Origin: CAWDPQ01 sp963804245
GTDB taxonomy: Bacteria > Acidobacteriota > Vicinamibacteria > Vicinamibacterales > 2-12-FULL-66-21
Direction: 5' to 3'
DNA length: 64,000 nucleotides
Assembly: GCA_963804245.1 (NCBI GenBank)
Contig: CAWDPQ010000020.1
Location: 434,001-498,000 of the forward strand
Shown: piece by piece, positions 17,030 to 28,278 of the stretch
How the letters are laid out: each line of letters starts with the position of its first letter
Position numbering within the stretch: the first letter of the stretch is position 1
Notes under the pieces: model-generated
Database searches by the model: none
What the model saw: only the letters and a program-made list of their open reading frames with translations
What the model was told of the DNA's origin: nothing
Position numbers and translations under genes: made by a program

Positions 17030-18391
17030 ATGCTGAGAAGCCGAATGAGAATGATCCGATTCGCCGCTGCTCTGGTACTCGTGCTGGCGGCGCCGGCGCT
17101 TCACGCGCAGGCACCTGGCACAGCGGCGAAGGCATCGCCCCTCGCGGCCGAGATCGACCGACTTGCCGCTGGCGTCGAGCAGGACCTCCTGTCCTGGCGT
17201 CGACATTTGCACCAGAATCCGGAGCTGTCAAACCGGGAGACGGCGACTTCCAAATACATAGTCGAACGGCTGAAGAGTTTCGGCCTCGAAGCTGAGACCG
17301 GTATCGCGCGCAATGGTGTGGTGGCCATCCTCAAAGGCGGGCGCCCCGGTCCCGTCGTGGGTTTGCGCGCGGATATGGACGGACTTCCGGTGCGCGAGGA
17401 AACAGACCTGCCGTTCGCCAGCAAAGCCACGGCGCAACACGAGGGGCAGGACGTCGGCGTGATGCACGCCTGCGGGCACGACACGCACATGGCGATCCTC
17501 CTCGCGACGGCAGGGATACTGACGCAACTGCGCGATCGCCTGCCGGGAACCGTCAAGTTCATCTTTCAGCCTGCGGAAGAAGGCGTGCCACGCGCCGATC
17601 AGCCTGCGGGAGCGGAGCTGATGGTCAAGAACGGCGTCCTGCAGAATCCGAAAGTCGACGCTATTTTCGGTCTGCACTCCTTCGCAAACGTACTGTCCGG
17701 TCAGTTGACGTACCGCAGCGGGCCGTTCATGGCTGCGGCCGACTCGTTCGAGATTCTCATCAAAGGGCGTCAAACCCACGGGTCGACACCGTGGCGCGGC
17801 GTGGATCCGGTCGTCGTTGGCGCGCAGATCGTCAATGCCCTGCAGACGATCGTCAGCCGCAGCGTCGACCTCACGAAGTTGCCGGCGATCGTCACCGTCG
17901 GGCAATTCCAGTCTGGCGTTCGGCACAACATCATTCCCGACACCGCCCGGCTCGTCGGCACGATCCGCACCTTTGACGGCGAGGTGCAGGCGGATATCCA
18001 CGCACGGGTGAAAAAGATTGCCGAGTCGGTCGCGATGGGTGCTGGAGCGACCGTGGAGGTGCGGATCGACAAAGGGCCGCCCGTCACCGCCAACGATCCG
18101 ACACTCACCGCTCGGATGCTGCCAACGCTCGAGCGCGTCGCGCCTGGTCGGGTAAAAGAGTCGGAGCTCATTACCGGCGCCGAAGACTTCACGTTCTTCC
18201 AGCGCGAAGTGCCAGGGCTCTTCTTCTTCCTCGGCATCACACCCAAGGCAGAGATGGGGAAGGCGGCGCAGAATCACTCGCCGCGGTTCTTCGTCGACGA
18301 AACGGCGCTCATCACAGGTGTTCGCGCACTGACCAACCTCGCCGTCGACTACATGCAATCGTCAGGGTACTCGCTGATTCACGAGGGCGGC
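17030..18391 (+). CDS. Secreted M20-family amidohydrolase (carboxypeptidase/IAA-amino-acid hydrolase-like)
   Basis: The open frame starts at ATG 17030 with a signal peptide (IRFAAALVLVLAAPALHAQ). M20D motifs follow: RHLHQNPELSNRE, GLRADMDGLPVREETDLPFA, DVGVMHACGHDTHMAILLA (metal ligands C/H and H), IFQPAEEGV (catalytic Glu), IFGLHSF and ITGAEDFTFFQREVPG. The family hydrolyses N-acyl or peptide bonds with two divalent metals. The usual end, ALTNLAVDYMQ, is reached at about 18357, but no stop follows in this frame. It reads on into a TfoX-like protein. A stop exists one frame away (TGA near 18374), so a one-base indel has probably fused two adjacent genes. The first methionines at MLRSRMRM leave the exact start open. 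Confidence 0.85.
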
Positions 18392-18753
18392 ATGAAGTCT
18401 CAACGCGAGAGGAAGAAGCGCTCGCCTGGATCGTTGGCCGTGTCGAAGTCGTATCGGCAGTTCGTCCTCGACCAGTTCGAGGAACTCGGGGAGGTAACGC
18501 CGCGCGCTATGTTTGGCGGCGTCGGTCTCTACTGGCGTGACGTGTTCTTCGGCATCATTGCCCGTGATGCGCTGTATTTGAAGGTCAACGATTCCAACCG
18601 TCGTGAATACGTCCGCCACGGCATGAAGCCTTTCAAACCGTACCCGAATCGCAGCGGAACCATGCAGGTACCTACGAGGTTCCGCTGTCGGTGATCGAGA
18701 GCCCGACTGAGCTCGCGAGTTGGGCGAGAAGGGCAATTCAATTGGGGAGGTGA
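18392..18753 (+). pseudogene. TfoX N-terminal-domain protein, frameshifted near its end and fused upstream
   Basis: From ATG 18392, preceded by GAGGGCGG, the sequence reads MKSQRERKKRSPG and then SKSYRQFVLDQFEELGEVTP, RAMFGGVGLYWRDVFFGIIA and LYLKVNDSNRREYVRHGMKP, a clear TfoX N-terminal domain (the Sxy/TfoX competence-regulator fold, widespread also in non-competence proteins). After GTMQ, near 18670, the frame is lost. YEVPLSVIESPTELASWARR continues in another frame to a stop at 18753. Corrected length is about 120 residues, normal for the single-domain form. Its role here is unknown; no competence genes are near. Confidence 0.75.
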
Positions 18754-18773
18754 GGAGCTCCCGAGCCGCATTT

Positions 18774-18848
18774 CTCAGCGCTCGCGGGGCCCACACCCCC
18801 GCTCGCTCTCGCTCGGCGACTTCGCGCCTCGCTCGGGCCGCAGGCGCT
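18774..18848. repeat. Copy 3 of the ~75-bp dispersed intergenic repeat
   Basis: Head CTCAGCGCTCGCGGGGCCCA followed by the core at 18794-18848, which matches 3284-3338 base for base as far as I can compare. It sits between the TfoX and Rho-N-like genes, which converge. Confidence 0.8.
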
Positions 18849-18857
18849 GCCCGGAGC

Positions 18858-19181
18858 CTATTGCATATGTGACCGCAGCTGATGATTCAGGTGGTGGATG
18901 TTCCGCCGGACATCTTTGAGCTGCGCATGTTCGCCCGCCTGAAGTGCTGCATCGCGTTGCCGTTTCAACTCGCGGATTTTCGCTTTGATGCCTGCCTTGT
19001 CGATACCGACGACCGAGTGCTGCTCGCGGGTGTCGACGCCCAACGCCTGACATAGAGCCGGCAGCAGGTGTTCCTTGTTCATCTGCGAATAACCCTGCAC
19101 CGCCTCGTGCTGCAGGCTCGAGGCTATCTCCCGTAATTCAGCGACTGTCTTTTCCTGGAGCTGATGGAAGGTGTAAGTCAT
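18858..19181 (-). CDS. Small protein with a Rho N-terminal/SAP-like domain and a coiled-coil tail
   Basis: The 107-residue product begins MTYTFHQLQEKTVAELREIA. Its first 45 residues (TVAELREIASSLQHEAVQGYSQMNKEHLLPALCQALG) have the helix-extended-loop-helix pattern of Rho-N/SAP nucleic-acid-binding domains: K/TVAELRxIA, then a turn, then K..LLxAL. The C-terminal half is a basic coiled coil (KAGIKAKIRELKRQRDAAL, RRNIHHLNHQLRSHM). It probably binds RNA or DNA, but no partner is evident. It is a stand-alone gene flanked by repeats on both sides (18774-18848 and 19256-19310). Confidence 0.75.
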   Translation of the reverse strand: MTYTFHQLQEKTVAELREIASSLQHEAVQGYSQMNKEHLLPALCQALGVDTREQHSVVGIDKAGIKAKIRELKRQRDAALQAGEHAQLKDVRRNIHHLNHQLRSHMQ

Positions 19182-19255
19182 TGCTGACCTCCGTCGTGCA
19201 TGGCGGTATTGGTTCGATGATACACCCGGCGCTTGGCGGTCGGCGGTCGGCCTCG

Positions 19256-19310
19256 CAGCGCGGGCCTTCCGCCAGCTCCCGCAGCTCCCCAGTTCCCCAG
19301 TTCCTCAGTT
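19256..19310. repeat. CCCCAGTTC-type intergenic repeat
   Basis: CAGCTCCCGCAGCTCCCCAG followed by TTCCCCAGTTCCTCAGTTT. The same vocabulary recurs at 16361-16378, 29375-29403 and 29578-29660. It follows the stop of the alpha/beta hydrolase and has no coding content. Confidence 0.65.
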
Positions 19311-20264
19311 TCATATCCTAGCCATGTGCACCACTTCGCGAATTGCCGCAACGACCGTCTCCGGCTCATCGAGTGGAATCCAATGGCCGCTCTGCTTTGC
19401 AACGATGTGACGCCCGCGCGCCGATCGCCGGGCCAGCGCATCCTGACGCCCACGCCGCTCATCGCTCACCATCGTCGCTGAAATCGTGACGAGCGGCAGG
19501 CTGTCGTAATCCGGATCCAGCGGCACTTCTGCGGCGCTGGTGCATATGGATTCGATCTGGCTGCCCAACGCCTGGAAGAAGCGTGGCTGTGTCCACATCC
19601 ATTTGAGCGCTGCGCGAGCGTCCCTGGGAAGCTTCGTCACGGGAGCGAGCACCTCCTCGTCCGAGGGCTGCAGGCCACCGCGGCCCGCCAAAGTGGCAAT
19701 GCGGCGCGCCGCGCTCAGCGCACCCGCCGAGACGAGGGAGGAGACGATGGAAGCGATTCCCAGACGGGCAGCGACCGTCCCGTGGCGGCACAACTGCGCC
19801 CCTCTCGCAATTCGCGCTCGTTCTGATTCATTTGGATTGACCCAATTTTCCGGGTGAGCCGGATCGATGAACACGAGACCGGCAATCGAGCTGGGATGTC
19901 GCGCGGCGAATACACGCATGGTCAGGGCGCCGAACGAATGACCCACGAGAACATAGGGAGGGCGCACGGCGGCGCGCGTCAGCAGCGAGTCGAGCTCGTC
20001 AGCGATGCGCGACACGGTGCGCGGCTCTGGACCTGCCTCGCTCCAACCGAACCCGGCGCGATCGTACGAACAGGCGGTCGTGAAGTCCGCAACCGCAGGC
20101 TGCACGACCGTCCAGCTCAATGAAGAACCGCCCAGCGCCGCGTCGAAGACGACCGGAGGTTCCCCGCTGCCGGAACGGTGAATGTGCAGACGATGACTGC
20201 CGATGTCGATGAGGCGTCCGGGAGCGATCGGGGCGCGCGGCATCTGAGGTCGCCAGCCAGCCAT
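19311..20264 (-). CDS. Alpha/beta-hydrolase fold protein
   Basis: This 317-residue protein has the alpha/beta-hydrolase fold: RLIDIGSHRLHIHRSGSGEP, VVFDAALGGSSLSWTVVQPA (oxyanion loop), TACSYDRAGFGWSEAGPEPR, the nucleophile elbow YVLVGHSFGALTMRVFAARH (Ser), GLVFIDPAHPENW and the His in IVAKQSGHWIPLDEPETV. The usual acid is less certain. The cap domain between residues about 150 and 230 is basic and helical. There is no signal peptide, so it is cytosolic. The substrate is unknown; such proteins include esterases, haloalkane dehalogenases and epoxide hydrolases, and the motif set does not discriminate. Confidence 0.88.
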   Translation of the reverse strand: MAGWRPQMPRAPIAPGRLIDIGSHRLHIHRSGSGEPPVVFDAALGGSSLSWTVVQPAVADFTTACSYDRAGFGWSEAGPEPRTVSRIADELDSLLTRAAVRPPYVLVGHSFGALTMRVFAARHPSSIAGLVFIDPAHPENWVNPNESERARIARGAQLCRHGTVAARLGIASIVSSLVSAGALSAARRIATLAGRGGLQPSDEEVLAPVTKLPRDARAALKWMWTQPRFFQALGSQIESICTSAAEVPLDPDYDSLPLVTISATMVSDERRGRQDALARRSARGRHIVAKQSGHWIPLDEPETVVAAIREVVHMARI

Positions 20265-20409
20265 CAGATTACTGGAAGCCGGGAGCTGCCCGCCGTCGCT
20301 TTGTCGCGGAGTATCACGAGCGACAAGCTTTGGCGAGGCCTCGCCGAAGCGCTTCGCGGAGGCGGGGAAAGCTGATTGGTCTGTATAATCTCGGGCCTAA
20401 CCACTTTCC

Positions 20410-22571
<2,162 letters not shown>

Positions 22572-22871
22572 ATCTACATCTCCTACGGTGAGGCCTGGCG
22601 TCTGGTTCGCCAAGCACGAGCAATGGGGGTGAATCGACAGGCGAAGGGATCGTTCGGCACCTCGCGCTCGACGCGGACCCAACGTCGCTGTGGCCAGCGG
22701 CGTGACGCGTTAGCGGCGCTGCTCGTCGCGATCCAACGCGAAACGTCGCCGTGTGGGGCTCTATTACGCGAAGCCGAACCTTCCCGGCATCGAGTCTGGC
22801 AGGTGCTCCATAAATGGCGGCGTGAGGAAGAAGAGCTGGTCGTCGGGCGTCACGCCACGCTTTCCAGCAGG

Positions 22872-23057
22872 TCAAAGGCTCCCATTCCTGAATCCACCTG
22901 CCGGGCGGCCGTGGTTCGTGAGCGCCGCCACCCAGAGACTCCAGGACGATTCGACGCGCGCTGCGATCACGCGTTGTCCATCGGGCGACAGCCCGGCTAC
23001 GAGATAGTCGCTAGAGTCATTCGTGAGGGGACGCTGTTCGCCCGTGTCGACCGACAT
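22872..23057 (-). pseudogene. Fragment of a TolB-like beta-propeller protein
   Basis: A minus-strand frame reads MSVDTGEQRPLTNDSSDYLV and then AGLSPDGQRVIAARVESSWS with a Trp-val-ala strand end, the blade pattern ('lT.d..dy....spDG..i.a......lw') of WD40/PD40 propellers found in kinase C-termini and TolB proteins. The flanking frames show no continuous gene; a further weak piece lies at about 22740-22870. About 770 bases from 22572 to the sulfatase remnant contain nothing else I can support. The long plus-strand open frame over this interval looks like a shadow. Confidence 0.4.
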
Positions 23058-23218
23058 TTGCTAGACCCGGAGTGGCTTCGACGGCGACAGCAACGTATTC
23101 GGTGGCCGGGTGGATTCCACGTTCCTGTTCCTCGATTCTATTTCGACCCTAGTACGCGGGATAGGACGACCTGCTCGTCGTGGATGAACAGAGCAATCCG
23201 TTTTGTGGTGGGGGCTGC

Positions 23219-24185
23219 GGCTATCGGACGGGCAGCGTTGGTGGACTCACGATTCTCGACCGGTGGCGGACGCGGCAGGGATTTCAGGAATACGCTCGAA
23301 TACCAGCGACACGGCGGAAAAATTACTCAGTAAGAGCGCCGTGAGCGACGCGCTGATGCGGTATGGATGATGCGATCCGGTGGCTGGCTGGCATGGGCGA
23401 CTCGGCGTTCTTCCTATGGATGTATCTCTACGATCCGCACCGCCGTACCAAGCACCCGAACCCTTCGCGTCGCGGTACGACCGTACATCGCCGAACTCGT
23501 CTATGCCGACTCACAGATCGCGATGCCGACGATCTCCAGCAACGCGACCTGCTGGAGCGTGTGATCGTCGTCGTACTGTCGACCACGGTGAATCGCGGGG
23601 AGAACACCGCGAGATGGATCACGATCTTTCTCTACGAGAGCGTGTTTCGCGTGCCGCTGATCGTTCGTGCGCCGGAGCCACACCGGGGCGCGTCGCCGAC
23701 CTCGTCCGGCTCACCGACGTGATGCCCACGATTCTGGATCTGCTGCGCCTTCAGCTGGCGGCACGCGACGACAGCAGACTCGTCGACATGATGCGCGGTC
23801 ACGACGGAACCAAGCTCGAGGCCTACGCCGAATCGCTCTATTCAGAGAGGCACGGCTGGGCGCCGTTGTTCTCGCTGCGCAGCGGCCGCTTCAAATTCAT
23901 CGACGCACCGCGGCCAGAGCTGAACGATCTTCAGCTCGATCCGTTCGAGGAGCGGATATCGTCGGGCAGCGCCAGAACCTCGTCGCGGCGTTGCAGGCGC
24001 GCCCGCGCACGCAGGCGCAGTGTGAACCGTCAACCGCTGCGAAGGACCGGGTTGACGACGAATTGCGCGCGCGCCTGGCGGCGTTGGGGTACGTCGCTGG
24101 CCGCGCGCCGGAGACGCGGACCGGCGTCTTCCTGCCAGATCCGAAAGACTGCGCCGGCATGTTCGAATCGGGCCGCTGCAAGTAG
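23219..24185 (+). pseudogene. Sulfatase remnant with several frameshifts, N-terminus missing
   Basis: Pieces in three frames follow the order of an alkaline-phosphatase-superfamily sulfatase. GYRTGSVGGLTILDR and TRQGFQEYA appear near 23219-23280, DAIRWLAGMGDSAFFLWMYL near 23370, PYQAPEPFASRYDR near 23440, then a degraded VVVLS-DHGES region near 23560-23600 (the usual VVSDHGE metal site), FLYESVFRVPLIVRAP near 23630, RLTDVMPTILDLLRLQL and YAESLYSERHGWAPLFSLRS to about 23960, and finally VDDELRARLAALGYVAGRAP to the stop at 24185. The N-terminal half with the formylglycine motif (C/S-x-P-S-R) is absent. At least four frame changes exclude a working gene. Confidence 0.75.
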
Positions 24186-24312
24186 AACTCCCACGTCTGA
24201 CCTCTGGACACACCCGGGGGACATCCGTATACACTGCATGACTGTACGGGCGGAAGGGGCGGGGCCGGGGGTGAGGTTCCCTGCATCGCGTCGATGCTAA
24301 AGCAACGTCCAT

Positions 24313-24696
24313 ATGCCGCGGGGCCACACGTTCAAGACCGTAGAAGCCATCGGCCGCACCTTGCCAGACGTTGAGGTGACGACCACTTGGGGACAACCCA
24401 GTCTGAAAGTGCTGGGAAAGATGTTCGTGTGCATCGCCTCGCACAAGTCCGCCGAGCCGAACTCGCTCGTCGTGATGATGGACTTTGCAGATCGGGACGC
24501 CCTCATCGAAGACGACCCTGACACCTATTACTTGAAAGAACACTACTTGAACTATCCGTGCGTCCTCGTCCGCCTCTCACGCGTCAGCGCCGACGCGTTG
24601 CGAGACCTCGTCGCCGGCGCGCACCGCTTCGTGAGCGCCAGAACGCGAAAGAAATCGGTTACCGGCAACCGTCGGCAACCGCTGCGGCGGGGCTGA
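24313..24696 (+). CDS. MmcQ/YjbR-family protein
   Basis: This 127-residue protein begins MPRGHTFKTVEAIGRTLPDV. It has the MmcQ/YjbR (CyaY-like fold) pattern: LPDVEVTTTWGQPSLKVLGK, MFVCIASHKSAEPNSLVVMM and YYLKEHYLNYPCVLVRLSRV, then SADALRDLVAGAHRFVSA as the last helix. These small proteins have been described as DNA-binding double-wing proteins, but their role is poorly known. Length is normal. The last ten residues (TGNRRQPLRRG) are basic. The 127 bases upstream show no gene. Confidence 0.85.
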   Translation: MPRGHTFKTVEAIGRTLPDVEVTTTWGQPSLKVLGKMFVCIASHKSAEPNSLVVMMDFADRDALIEDDPDTYYLKEHYLNYPCVLVRLSRVSADALRDLVAGAHRFVSARTRKKSVTGNRRQPLRRG

Positions 24697-24718
24697 TCGT
24701 CACATCGCTCGTGACGAG

Positions 24719-24781
24719 CCGGAAGCCAACATCTGAAAGCTGGAAGCTGGCGGCTGGTAGCTGGAGGCTGGTAGCTGCTAA
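24719..24781. repeat. AGCTGGAAGCTGG-type intergenic repeat
   Basis: Imperfect tandem words (GAAAGCTGGAAGCTGGCGGC, TGGTAGCTGGAGGCTGGTAG) lie directly before the ribosome-binding site of the deacetylase gene. A copy in the opposite orientation lies at about 50962-50995, between purQ and purS. Confidence 0.65.
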
Positions 24782-24791
24782 GGAGGTCGTC

Positions 24792-25781
24792 GTGAAACGT
24801 GCCTGTGTTTCGGGAATAGTCTTCGCCGTCATGCTCGTGGGATCCGCGGCGCTGATGTCCCCGGCGGCGCAACAGCTGCCGGCTTCCGGCCAGCCTCCAC
24901 CACCGTGGACCCTTGGCGACGACGAGATCCGCGAGATCGTCAACAGGGTTCGCGCCGGCCGCGATCTCACGCCGAAGGTATGGCCCGACGGCGCGCACGT
25001 GGCGGTCGGGCTCTCGTTCGATCTCGACAACGAAACCGGTTCGCTGCGGGACAACCTGCACAGTCCGGCGCTGCTCTCGCAGGGAGAGTACGGCTCGCGC
25101 GCCGGGCTGCCGCGCGTGTTACAGCTGCTCGACCGGCACCGGATTGCTGCGTCATTCTTCGTTCCGGCTGTCAGCGCCATGATTCATCAGGATTCGATGA
25201 AAGCGATCACCGCCGCGAAGCGGCACGAGGTGGGGCTGCACGGGTGGATTCACGAACGGAACTCGCAGCTCGATCGCGTCACGGAGCTCGACCTGTTGAG
25301 CCGCGCCGCCGCCGCCCTCGAGTCGATCACTGGCTCGCGGCCGGTCGGCATGCGGACGCCGTCATGGGACTACAGTCCGCACACGATCGAGATCGCGCGC
25401 ACGCTCGGGCTCATCTACGACAGCAGCCTCATGGCCGACGATCGCCCGTACGAAGTACAAACCGCCGGGCGACCGACTGGCATCGTCGAGCTCCCGGTCG
25501 AGTGGATCCTCGATGACTACCCGTATTTCTGGATGGATCGGTCATCCACGGTGCGGCCGACGATGACGCCGGACGAGGTGTTCTCGATCTGGAAGGCGGA
25601 ATTCGACGGCGCGTATGCGGAGCGCGGCCTGTTCATCCTGACGATGCACCCGCACGTGATCGGGCATCGGGCGCGTATGGCGATGCTGGAGAGGCTGGTG
25701 ACTTACATGAAATCGAAGCCCGGCGTCTGGTTCGCGACGCACGAGCAGATCGCGCGATACGTCAAACAGCAGGCTCGGTGA
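24792..25781 (+). CDS. Secreted polysaccharide deacetylase-family protein
   Basis: The GTG at 24792 is preceded by a perfect AAGGAGG (24780-24786) and gives 329 residues with a signal peptide (CVSGIVFAVMLVGSAALMSP). The NodB-homology domain has VAVGLSFDLDNETGSLRDN (metal Asp), FFVPAVSAMIHQDSM, HEVGLHGWIHERNSQLDRVT (metal His pair HxxxxH) and GMRTPSWDYSPHTIEIAR, then GLFILTMHPHVIGHRARM (catalytic His). The layout matches the SpPgdA/PuuE-like subgroup that acts on N-acetyl or urea/amide groups. Substrate is unknown. The gene precedes the cytochrome c/PQQ pair by 50 bases. Confidence 0.88.
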   Translation: MKRACVSGIVFAVMLVGSAALMSPAAQQLPASGQPPPPWTLGDDEIREIVNRVRAGRDLTPKVWPDGAHVAVGLSFDLDNETGSLRDNLHSPALLSQGEYGSRAGLPRVLQLLDRHRIAASFFVPAVSAMIHQDSMKAITAAKRHEVGLHGWIHERNSQLDRVTELDLLSRAAAALESITGSRPVGMRTPSWDYSPHTIEIARTLGLIYDSSLMADDRPYEVQTAGRPTGIVELPVEWILDDYPYFWMDRSSTVRPTMTPDEVFSIWKAEFDGAYAERGLFILTMHPHVIGHRARMAMLERLVTYMKSKPGVWFATHEQIARYVKQQAR

Positions 25782-25831
25782 CGCGCTAGAATGGCCGCCG
25801 TTTCCTTGGAACCACGGCAGAGGAGATCGCC

Positions 25832-26614
25832 ATGAGGCTGAGGACTGCCGTACTGTCGTGCGCCATCATGGTTCTCGGCGGACCGAACCTGATCCTGGCG
25901 CAATTGCCGAATCTCAGCACGGCCGGTGCGACCGACATCGCGGCAGGGAAGCGTGTGTTTGACGCGCAGTGCGCCTGGTGCCACGGTGCCGGCGGCACGG
26001 GCGGAAGCGGCTCGACCCTGCGCGGCGTAAAACTGCGAAACGCAGCCACGGACGCGGCGCTCCTCGACATTCTCAAGAGCGGCATTGCCGGCACCGAGAT
26101 GACTGGGTTTGCCTGGTCGCTGACGGATCGAACGGCGTGGCAAACGGCGGCCTACGTGCGATCGCTCGGATTGCAACCCCGTCAGGCGGTTCCCGGCAGC
26201 CCCGAGCGCGGCGCGGCGATCTACGACGCCAAGAGTTGTGCTGTCTGCCACATCGTCAATGGGCGCGGCGTCGGACTCGGTCCTGAGCTCACGACGATCG
26301 GCGCGTTACGAGGACCGGCGTCGCTCCGCGAATCGGTGGTCACGCCGGAGACCACTCAATCGCCGGGTTACCTCGTCGTCCGGGCATTGAGTCGTGGAGG
26401 GGTCGAGACTCGTGGCATTCGCGTCGCTGAAGACGTCTTCTGGGTTCACATTCGCGACGCGGCGGGCACCCTCCACTCGCTCGAGAAAAAAGATCTCACC
26501 TCGCTCGAGCGAGAGCTCGGGGCGACGCTGATGCCGTCCTACAAGTCGCTCCTGTCCGCAGCCGAATTGGACGATCTCGTGGCGTATCTTGCGAGTCTAA
26601 GAGGCGTGCGATGA
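25832..26614 (+). CDS. Secreted diheme cytochrome c
   Basis: The 260-residue protein has a signal peptide and two class I cytochrome c domains: GKRVFDAQCAWCHGAGGTGG with AGTEMTGFAW as the axial-Met region, then YDAKSCAVCHIVNGRGVGLG. Both have CxxCH heme-attachment sites. The C-terminal extension (SPGYLVVRALSRGGVETRGI, LSAAELDDLVAYLASLRG) resembles heme-binding domains of PQQ-dehydrogenase partners. Its stop overlaps the ATG of the PQQ dehydrogenase by four bases (ATGA), so the two are co-translated. It probably takes electrons from that enzyme in the periplasm. Confidence 0.92.
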   Translation: MRLRTAVLSCAIMVLGGPNLILAQLPNLSTAGATDIAAGKRVFDAQCAWCHGAGGTGGSGSTLRGVKLRNAATDAALLDILKSGIAGTEMTGFAWSLTDRTAWQTAAYVRSLGLQPRQAVPGSPERGAAIYDAKSCAVCHIVNGRGVGLGPELTTIGALRGPASLRESVVTPETTQSPGYLVVRALSRGGVETRGIRVAEDVFWVHIRDAAGTLHSLEKKDLTSLERELGATLMPSYKSLLSAAELDDLVAYLASLRGVR

Positions 26615-28215
26615 AGACACGATGGATGGTTCTCGCGCTTGCCGCTGCGGTGGGTGTGCCACTTCTTGCGCAACAGACGCCGGTCCCGGCGGCAGACGAC
26701 GGCCGCGCGGCTGGCCAATGGCTCACGTATTCGGGAACGCACCAGGCTCACCGCTTTTCGCCACTCGCGCAGATTACCGTCAACAATGTTGCGCGTCTCC
26801 GTCCGGCGTGGGTCTACCAGCCGCCGGGCACCGGCCCGCTGGAGGGCACGCCGATCGTGGCCGACGGGACGATGTACGTCACGTCTGGTCCGGCGACGGT
26901 CGTCGCGCTGAGCGTCCGCAGCGGACGGCCCCTCTGGCAGTGGAGCCGGCCGATTGCACCAAGCGTGCTGAATCTGGGCTTCCCCCGCGTCAACCGCGGT
27001 GTCGCCATCGTCGACCGCACCGTCTACGTCGGGACGCTCGACGGCTATCTGGTCGCCCTGGACGCGACCTCTGGCAGCGAACGTTGGAGCGTTTCCGTAG
27101 CCGAGAATCGGACGGGGCACGCGATCACGGCGGCGCCACTCGCCGTCGACGGGAAGATCATCGTCGGCATCAGCGGGGGCGAAGCCGGCATTCGCGGCTT
27201 CCTCGACGCGTACGATGCGAAGACCGGACAGCGAGTCTGGCGATTCTGGACGATTCCCGCAACCGGTGAGCCGGGCAGCCACACCTGGCCCGGCGACTCT
27301 TGGAAACATGGCGGCGGAGCGACCTGGCTGACGGGCGCCTACGATCCGGAGCTGAGGTTGCTCTACTGGGGCACTGGTAACCCTGGTCCGGATTGGAACG
27401 GTGATTTGCGCAAGGGCGACAACCTGTACACGTGCTCGCTCGTGGCGCTCGACGTCGATACGGGCCGGCTGCGATGGCACTTCCAGTTCACGCCGCACGA
27501 TGTCCACGATTGGGATGCGAATCAGATCCCCGTTCTCGTGGATGCAGATCTCGGTGGAAGCTCGCGATCGCTGGTTGTATCCGCGAATCGCAACGGGTTC
27601 TTCTACGTGCTCGATCGGAAGAGCGGCGAGTTTCTGCTCGGCGCGGAATACGCAAAGCAAACCTGGGCGGAAGGACTGGACAAACAGGGACGGCCGATCC
27701 TTCTTCCCGGGAAGGAACCATCTGAAGCGGGCACGCTCGTGTATCCAAGCCTGCAGGGCTCTACGAACTGGTCGAGCCCCGCCTACAGCCCCGCGACGAA
27801 CATGCTCTATGTGCCGGTGCGCGAGATGGGATCGATCTACTTCAAGAGCGACGTCGAGTATCGACCCGGCACGTTCTACACGGGCGGCAGCGAGAAGGCC
27901 CTCACCGACGAGGCGTGGGGAGCCGTCCGCGCACTCGATGTGAAAACGGGTCGGCGCGCGTGGGATTTCCGCCTGCCGTCACCACCGTGGGCGGGAGTAA
28001 TGGCCACGGCGGGTGGGCTGGTCTTCGGCGGTTCCAACGAAGGGAACTTCTTCGCGTTGGATGCGACGACTGGAAAGCCGCTCTGGCAGTTTCAGACCGG
28101 CGGCGCGATTCGCTCTGGTCCGATGTCGTTCCTCGTGGACGGCAAGCAGCATGTGGCCGTTGCCGCCGGGCGCGGTTTCTTCGTCTTCGCACTCGAGGCG
28201 GGGGAACGGTTCTGA
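26611..28215 (+). CDS. PQQ-dependent (quinoprotein) alcohol dehydrogenase
   Basis: The 534-residue exported protein has an eight-bladed propeller with repeated W-motifs (GRPLWQWSRPI, SGSERWSVSVAENRT, GQRVWRFWTIP, GKPLWQFQTGG). Its active-site segment is LLYWGTGNPGPDWNGDLRKG, matching the region of methanol/ethanol dehydrogenases that holds the Ca/PQQ Asp, and it has the typical FTPHDVHDWDANQIPVLVDA strand. It has no adjacent Cys pair in blade 2 and no C-terminal heme domain; electrons would go to the cytochrome encoded just upstream. It oxidises an unknown alcohol or sugar in the periplasm. PQQ synthesis genes are not in the window. Confidence 0.92.
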   Translation: MKTRWMVLALAAAVGVPLLAQQTPVPAADDGRAAGQWLTYSGTHQAHRFSPLAQITVNNVARLRPAWVYQPPGTGPLEGTPIVADGTMYVTSGPATVVALSVRSGRPLWQWSRPIAPSVLNLGFPRVNRGVAIVDRTVYVGTLDGYLVALDATSGSERWSVSVAENRTGHAITAAPLAVDGKIIVGISGGEAGIRGFLDAYDAKTGQRVWRFWTIPATGEPGSHTWPGDSWKHGGGATWLTGAYDPELRLLYWGTGNPGPDWNGDLRKGDNLYTCSLVALDVDTGRLRWHFQFTPHDVHDWDANQIPVLVDADLGGSSRSLVVSANRNGFFYVLDRKSGEFLLGAEYAKQTWAEGLDKQGRPILLPGKEPSEAGTLVYPSLQGSTNWSSPAYSPATNMLYVPVREMGSIYFKSDVEYRPGTFYTGGSEKALTDEAWGAVRALDVKTGRRAWDFRLPSPPWAGVMATAGGLVFGGSNEGNFFALDATTGKPLWQFQTGGAIRSGPMSFLVDGKQHVAVAAGRGFFVFALEAGERF

Positions 28216-28278
28216 CCGCTCAGACTTTTTCACCGTTCCCTCACCGCATGGCATCCAACGCGCCTCTATGCTGGATCC

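Noticed and set aside
22623..23333. Plus-strand open frame of about 236 codons
   Set aside because: Arg-rich and motif-free. Its last part overlaps sulfatase-like sequence in another frame and its middle opposes a propeller-like fragment.
26539..27660. Minus-strand open frame (about 370 codons) opposite the PQQ dehydrogenase
   Set aside because: No motifs, fully inside an intact and recognisable gene on the other strand.
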